DNA from: BAIKAL-G1 sp943369525
Lineage (GTDB): Bacteria; Cyanobacteriota; Cyanobacteriia; PCC-6307; Cyanobiaceae
Assembly (NCBI GenBank): GCA_943369525.1
Contig: CALRNL020000001.1
Coordinates: forward strand, 1-64,000
Direction: 5' to 3'
Length of the DNA: 64,000 nucleotides
The notes under the pieces were generated by a model. It did not search any database, was not told the origin of the DNA, and was given only the letters and a program-made list of their open reading frames with translations. Shown one piece after another: positions 62,452 to 64,000 of this stretch (the stretch's first letter is position 1; the number at the start of each line of letters is the position of its first letter). A program made the position numbers and the translations under genes.

Positions 62452-62922
62452 TCAGGCCTCCAGTTGGCGCAGGGCTTCGAACAGGACCACCCCCACGGCG
62501 ACGGAGAGGTTGAGGCTGCGTACGCCACCGCCGTTCGCGATCGAGCCCGCCATCGGGATCACCAGGCATTGGTCGCAGCTTTGCACCACCTCCTGGGGGA
62601 GCCCGTCGGTTTCGCGGCCAAAGAGCAGCCAGTCGTCGCCGGCAAAGTGCTCCTGGGCATAGGGACGAGCCCCCTGGCGGCTGAGGGCGAGCAGGCGGCC
62701 GCCCCGCCCTTGGCGGTGCTGGCTGAAGGCGGCGAAATCGGCATGGACATGCAGCTGCACCCAGGGCCAGTAGTCGAGCCCGGCGCGGCGCAGCTGCCGG
62801 TCATTGATCTCGAAGCCCAAGGGTTCGATCAGGTGCAGCTCGCTATTGGTGGCGGCGCAGGTGCGGGCGACGTTGCCGGTATTGGGGGGAATCTGGGGCT
62901 GGAACAGCACAACCTGGGGCAT
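62452..62922 (-). CDS. trmL: tRNA (cytidine/uridine-34 2'-O)-methyltransferase TrmL
   Basis: The protein has 156 residues from ATG 62922 (MPQVVLFQPQIPPNTGNVAR). SPOUT motifs are complete: PPNTGNVARTCAATNSELHL, LLFGRETDGLPQEVVQ, IPMAGSIANGGGVRSLNLSV with the knot-forming glycines. TrmL methylates the wobble base of tRNA-Leu. It starts 4 bases after the end of the cobU gene. Confidence 0.9.
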   Translation of the reverse strand: MPQVVLFQPQIPPNTGNVARTCAATNSELHLIEPLGFEINDRQLRRAGLDYWPWVQLHVHADFAAFSQHRQGRGGRLLALSRQGARPYAQEHFAGDDWLLFGRETDGLPQEVVQSCDQCLVIPMAGSIANGGGVRSLNLSVAVGVVLFEALRQLEA

Positions 62923-62926
62923 GGGA

Positions 62927-63682
62927 TCAAGGGCTGGAATCAGCGTTGGAAGCAACGTTGGCTTGGGCAGGTGCTTCAGGGCCCGGGCTGGGCTGATTGC
63001 TTAGGACGGGCGGCACCGCTTCGCCGAGGGCCATCAGGTTGAGGGCCCGCCCCTGCACCACCAGCCAGGCCGCCGCGGCCTGCTGCATCAGCCGTTGCTG
63101 CAGGCTGCCACTGCGATCGCGAAAGAGGCCCCCAATCGCCGTTGGGGGAACCAGGCCCCAGCCCACCTCCTCACAAACCAAAACAACCGGGGATCTCTGC
63201 TGGCTGAGGGCCCGGAGCAACCGCTCCTGGCGCTGGAGCCAGGCGGCTTCCTCCAGGGCCAGGTGGTGGGCAAGCCAGGTTCCCAGGGAATCGATCAGCA
63301 GCACCTGCCAAATAGGGGCACGGTTTGGGGCCTGGTTTGGGGCCCGGTCTGGTGTTTCGAAGCCCTGCGGGGCCCCATGCGGTGGGTGAGTCTCCCCTAG
63401 CCCTTGGCCAAGACCCGCTGGGGAGGAATGAGATGAGCCGTAGGCCTCCAAAACTGGCTCGAGATCCCCACCGACCTCCAGGGTTGTCCAGTGCTGGGGC
63501 CGCCGCTGCCGATGCAGCAGTAATCGCTGCTGCCAGCTGGCATCGCCGGGGCGCTCGCCGCCGGTTGCCAGGTAGGTCACGGGCAAGCCACTGCGATCGG
63601 CCAGATGCTCAGCCCAGCGGCTCTTGCCACTGCGGCTCGGTCCGCTGACCAGCACCAGGCCTCCTTGGTTGGGTAGCCCCAT
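62927..63682 (-). CDS. cobU: adenosylcobinamide kinase/guanylyltransferase CobU
   Basis: The protein has 251 residues from ATG 63682. The P-loop VLVSGPSRSGKSRWAEHLAD, then LPVTYLATGGERPGD, LLIDSLGTWLAHHL and LVCEEVGWGLVPPTAIGGLF match CobU/CobP, which phosphorylates adenosylcobinamide and transfers GMP in vitamin B12 assembly. A Gly/Pro/Ala-rich insert (GQGLGETHPPHGAPQGF and on) lies in the middle. Start chosen at the ATG before the P-loop; the frame is open further upstream. Confidence 0.85.
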   Translation of the reverse strand: MGLPNQGGLVLVSGPSRSGKSRWAEHLADRSGLPVTYLATGGERPGDASWQQRLLLHRQRRPQHWTTLEVGGDLEPVLEAYGSSHSSPAGLGQGLGETHPPHGAPQGFETPDRAPNQAPNRAPIWQVLLIDSLGTWLAHHLALEEAAWLQRQERLLRALSQQRSPVVLVCEEVGWGLVPPTAIGGLFRDRSGSLQQRLMQQAAAAWLVVQGRALNLMALGEAVPPVLSNQPSPGPEAPAQANVASNADSSP

Positions 63683-63719
63683 GGGGGATAGGGCTAGGTC
63701 GCCATCCCCAGCGCCCCCA

Positions 63720-64000
63720 TCAACCCCCCCCATTCATGCTGTGCAGGGTGGCCACCGAAGAGGGCGACACCCGGTTGAGATAGCGGAAGATCCAATACTT
63801 CAAAATGGTGGCCAGCACCACCGGGAAAGTGGCGATGAACAACATGATAAAGCTCTCATGGTGGGCCAAGCCGAAATGGACTTCCACCCCCTCCAACAAC
63901 ACGGTCCAGCCTTCGGGGCTGTGGAAACCTACAAATATGTCAGTAAACAGAATGATCGCAAAGGCCTTGGCACTGTCGCTCAAGCCATAGAGGACCTCAT
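63720..64000 (-). CDS. small membrane protein, cut by right window edge
   Basis: The frame is open to the window edge. The visible part contains two hydrophobic segments (AFAIILFTDIFVGFH and FIMLFIATFPVVLATILKYW) and a His-rich loop (EVHFGLAHHES). It ends ATLHSMNGGG. A TTG at 63983 could be a start but the reading VLYGLSDSAKAF continues upstream. No family is certain; membrane proteins of this kind are conserved in picocyanobacteria. Confidence 0.55.
   Translation of the reverse strand, partial: EVLYGLSDSAKAFAIILFTDIFVGFHSPEGWTVLLEGVEVHFGLAHHESFIMLFIATFPVVLATILKYWIFRYLNRVSPSSVATLHSMNGGG

Noticed and set aside
1..64000. A CRISPR array
   Set aside because: No regularly spaced direct repeats with unique spacers were seen; the repeat families found are dispersed, paired or palindromic.

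Overview
The window looks like chromosomal DNA of a GC-rich picocyanobacterium of the Synechococcus/Cyanobium/Vulcanococcus type. The evidence is a DUF1651 protein, a Nif11-type peptide, a surface protein with a cyanobacterial 'bluetail' C-terminus, a ChrR-like double cupin, an outer-membrane barrel protein, and cobU and trmL beside tRNA genes. No ribosomal RNA gene and no CRISPR array was seen.

Layout. (1) 1-4250 is comparatively AT-rich: an IS3-family end, a small ORF, a GIY-YIG protein, a LuxR-type regulator and a bluetail surface protein. (2) 4300-8470: a phage scaffold-like coiled-coil protein, a Cys-repeat secreted protein, a Nif11 protein and several small minus-strand genes, three of them with minus-strand terminators. 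(3) 8474-14428: one very large DUF4011/helicase/Vsr-like nuclease protein (Hhe-like antiphage architecture). (4) 15095-20756: a signalling cassette of MerR regulator, VWA protein, small protein, PPP phosphatase, ADP-ribosylglycohydrolase and small protein. (5) 21042-28035: small genes, three toxin-antitoxin loci (one lacking its toxin), a phage-type recombination module (Rad52-like, Gp157, SLOG/DUF2493), a cupin protein, and four copies of a dispersed repeat interleaved with these genes. (6) 28114-33668: thermonuclease, TspO-like protein, AAA/WYL protein, LysR-like regulator, outer-membrane barrel. (7) 33998-50397: the most striking block, six tightly packed plus-strand genes: DEAD helicase-DUF1998 with a C-terminal nuclease-like domain, DUF262-HNH, SNF2 helicase (DrmD-like), N6-adenine methyltransferase (DrmMI-like), an unknown very basic protein, and a GHKL ATPase-DUF4325. 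(8) 50459-57437: small unknown genes, an MltR-like protein, an ArdC-like antirestriction protein, a C39 peptidase module, a Phd/YoeB pair between direct repeats, two small secreted proteins and a truncated 3-methyladenine glycosylase gene. (9) 57434-60332: a small ORF, phage major capsid and head proteins, ending at tRNA-Pro. (10) From 60602 the DNA looks like ordinary backbone: tRNA-Pro, tRNA-Met, M23 peptidase, trmL, cobU and a membrane protein cut by the window edge.

Overall reading (inference): 1 to about 60.3 kb is a defence-rich genomic island next to tRNA-Pro, carrying remains of a phage or phage satellite. The candidate new system is the operon at 33998-50397, which mixes DISARM class 1 parts (SNF2 helicase plus adenine methylase) with a Druantia-E-like helicase-DUF1998 protein and a GmrSD-like nuclease. 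No canonical drmA, drmB or drmC is present. A low-GC tract covering the second half of the methyltransferase and the adjacent basic gene suggests that a specificity cassette has been exchanged.
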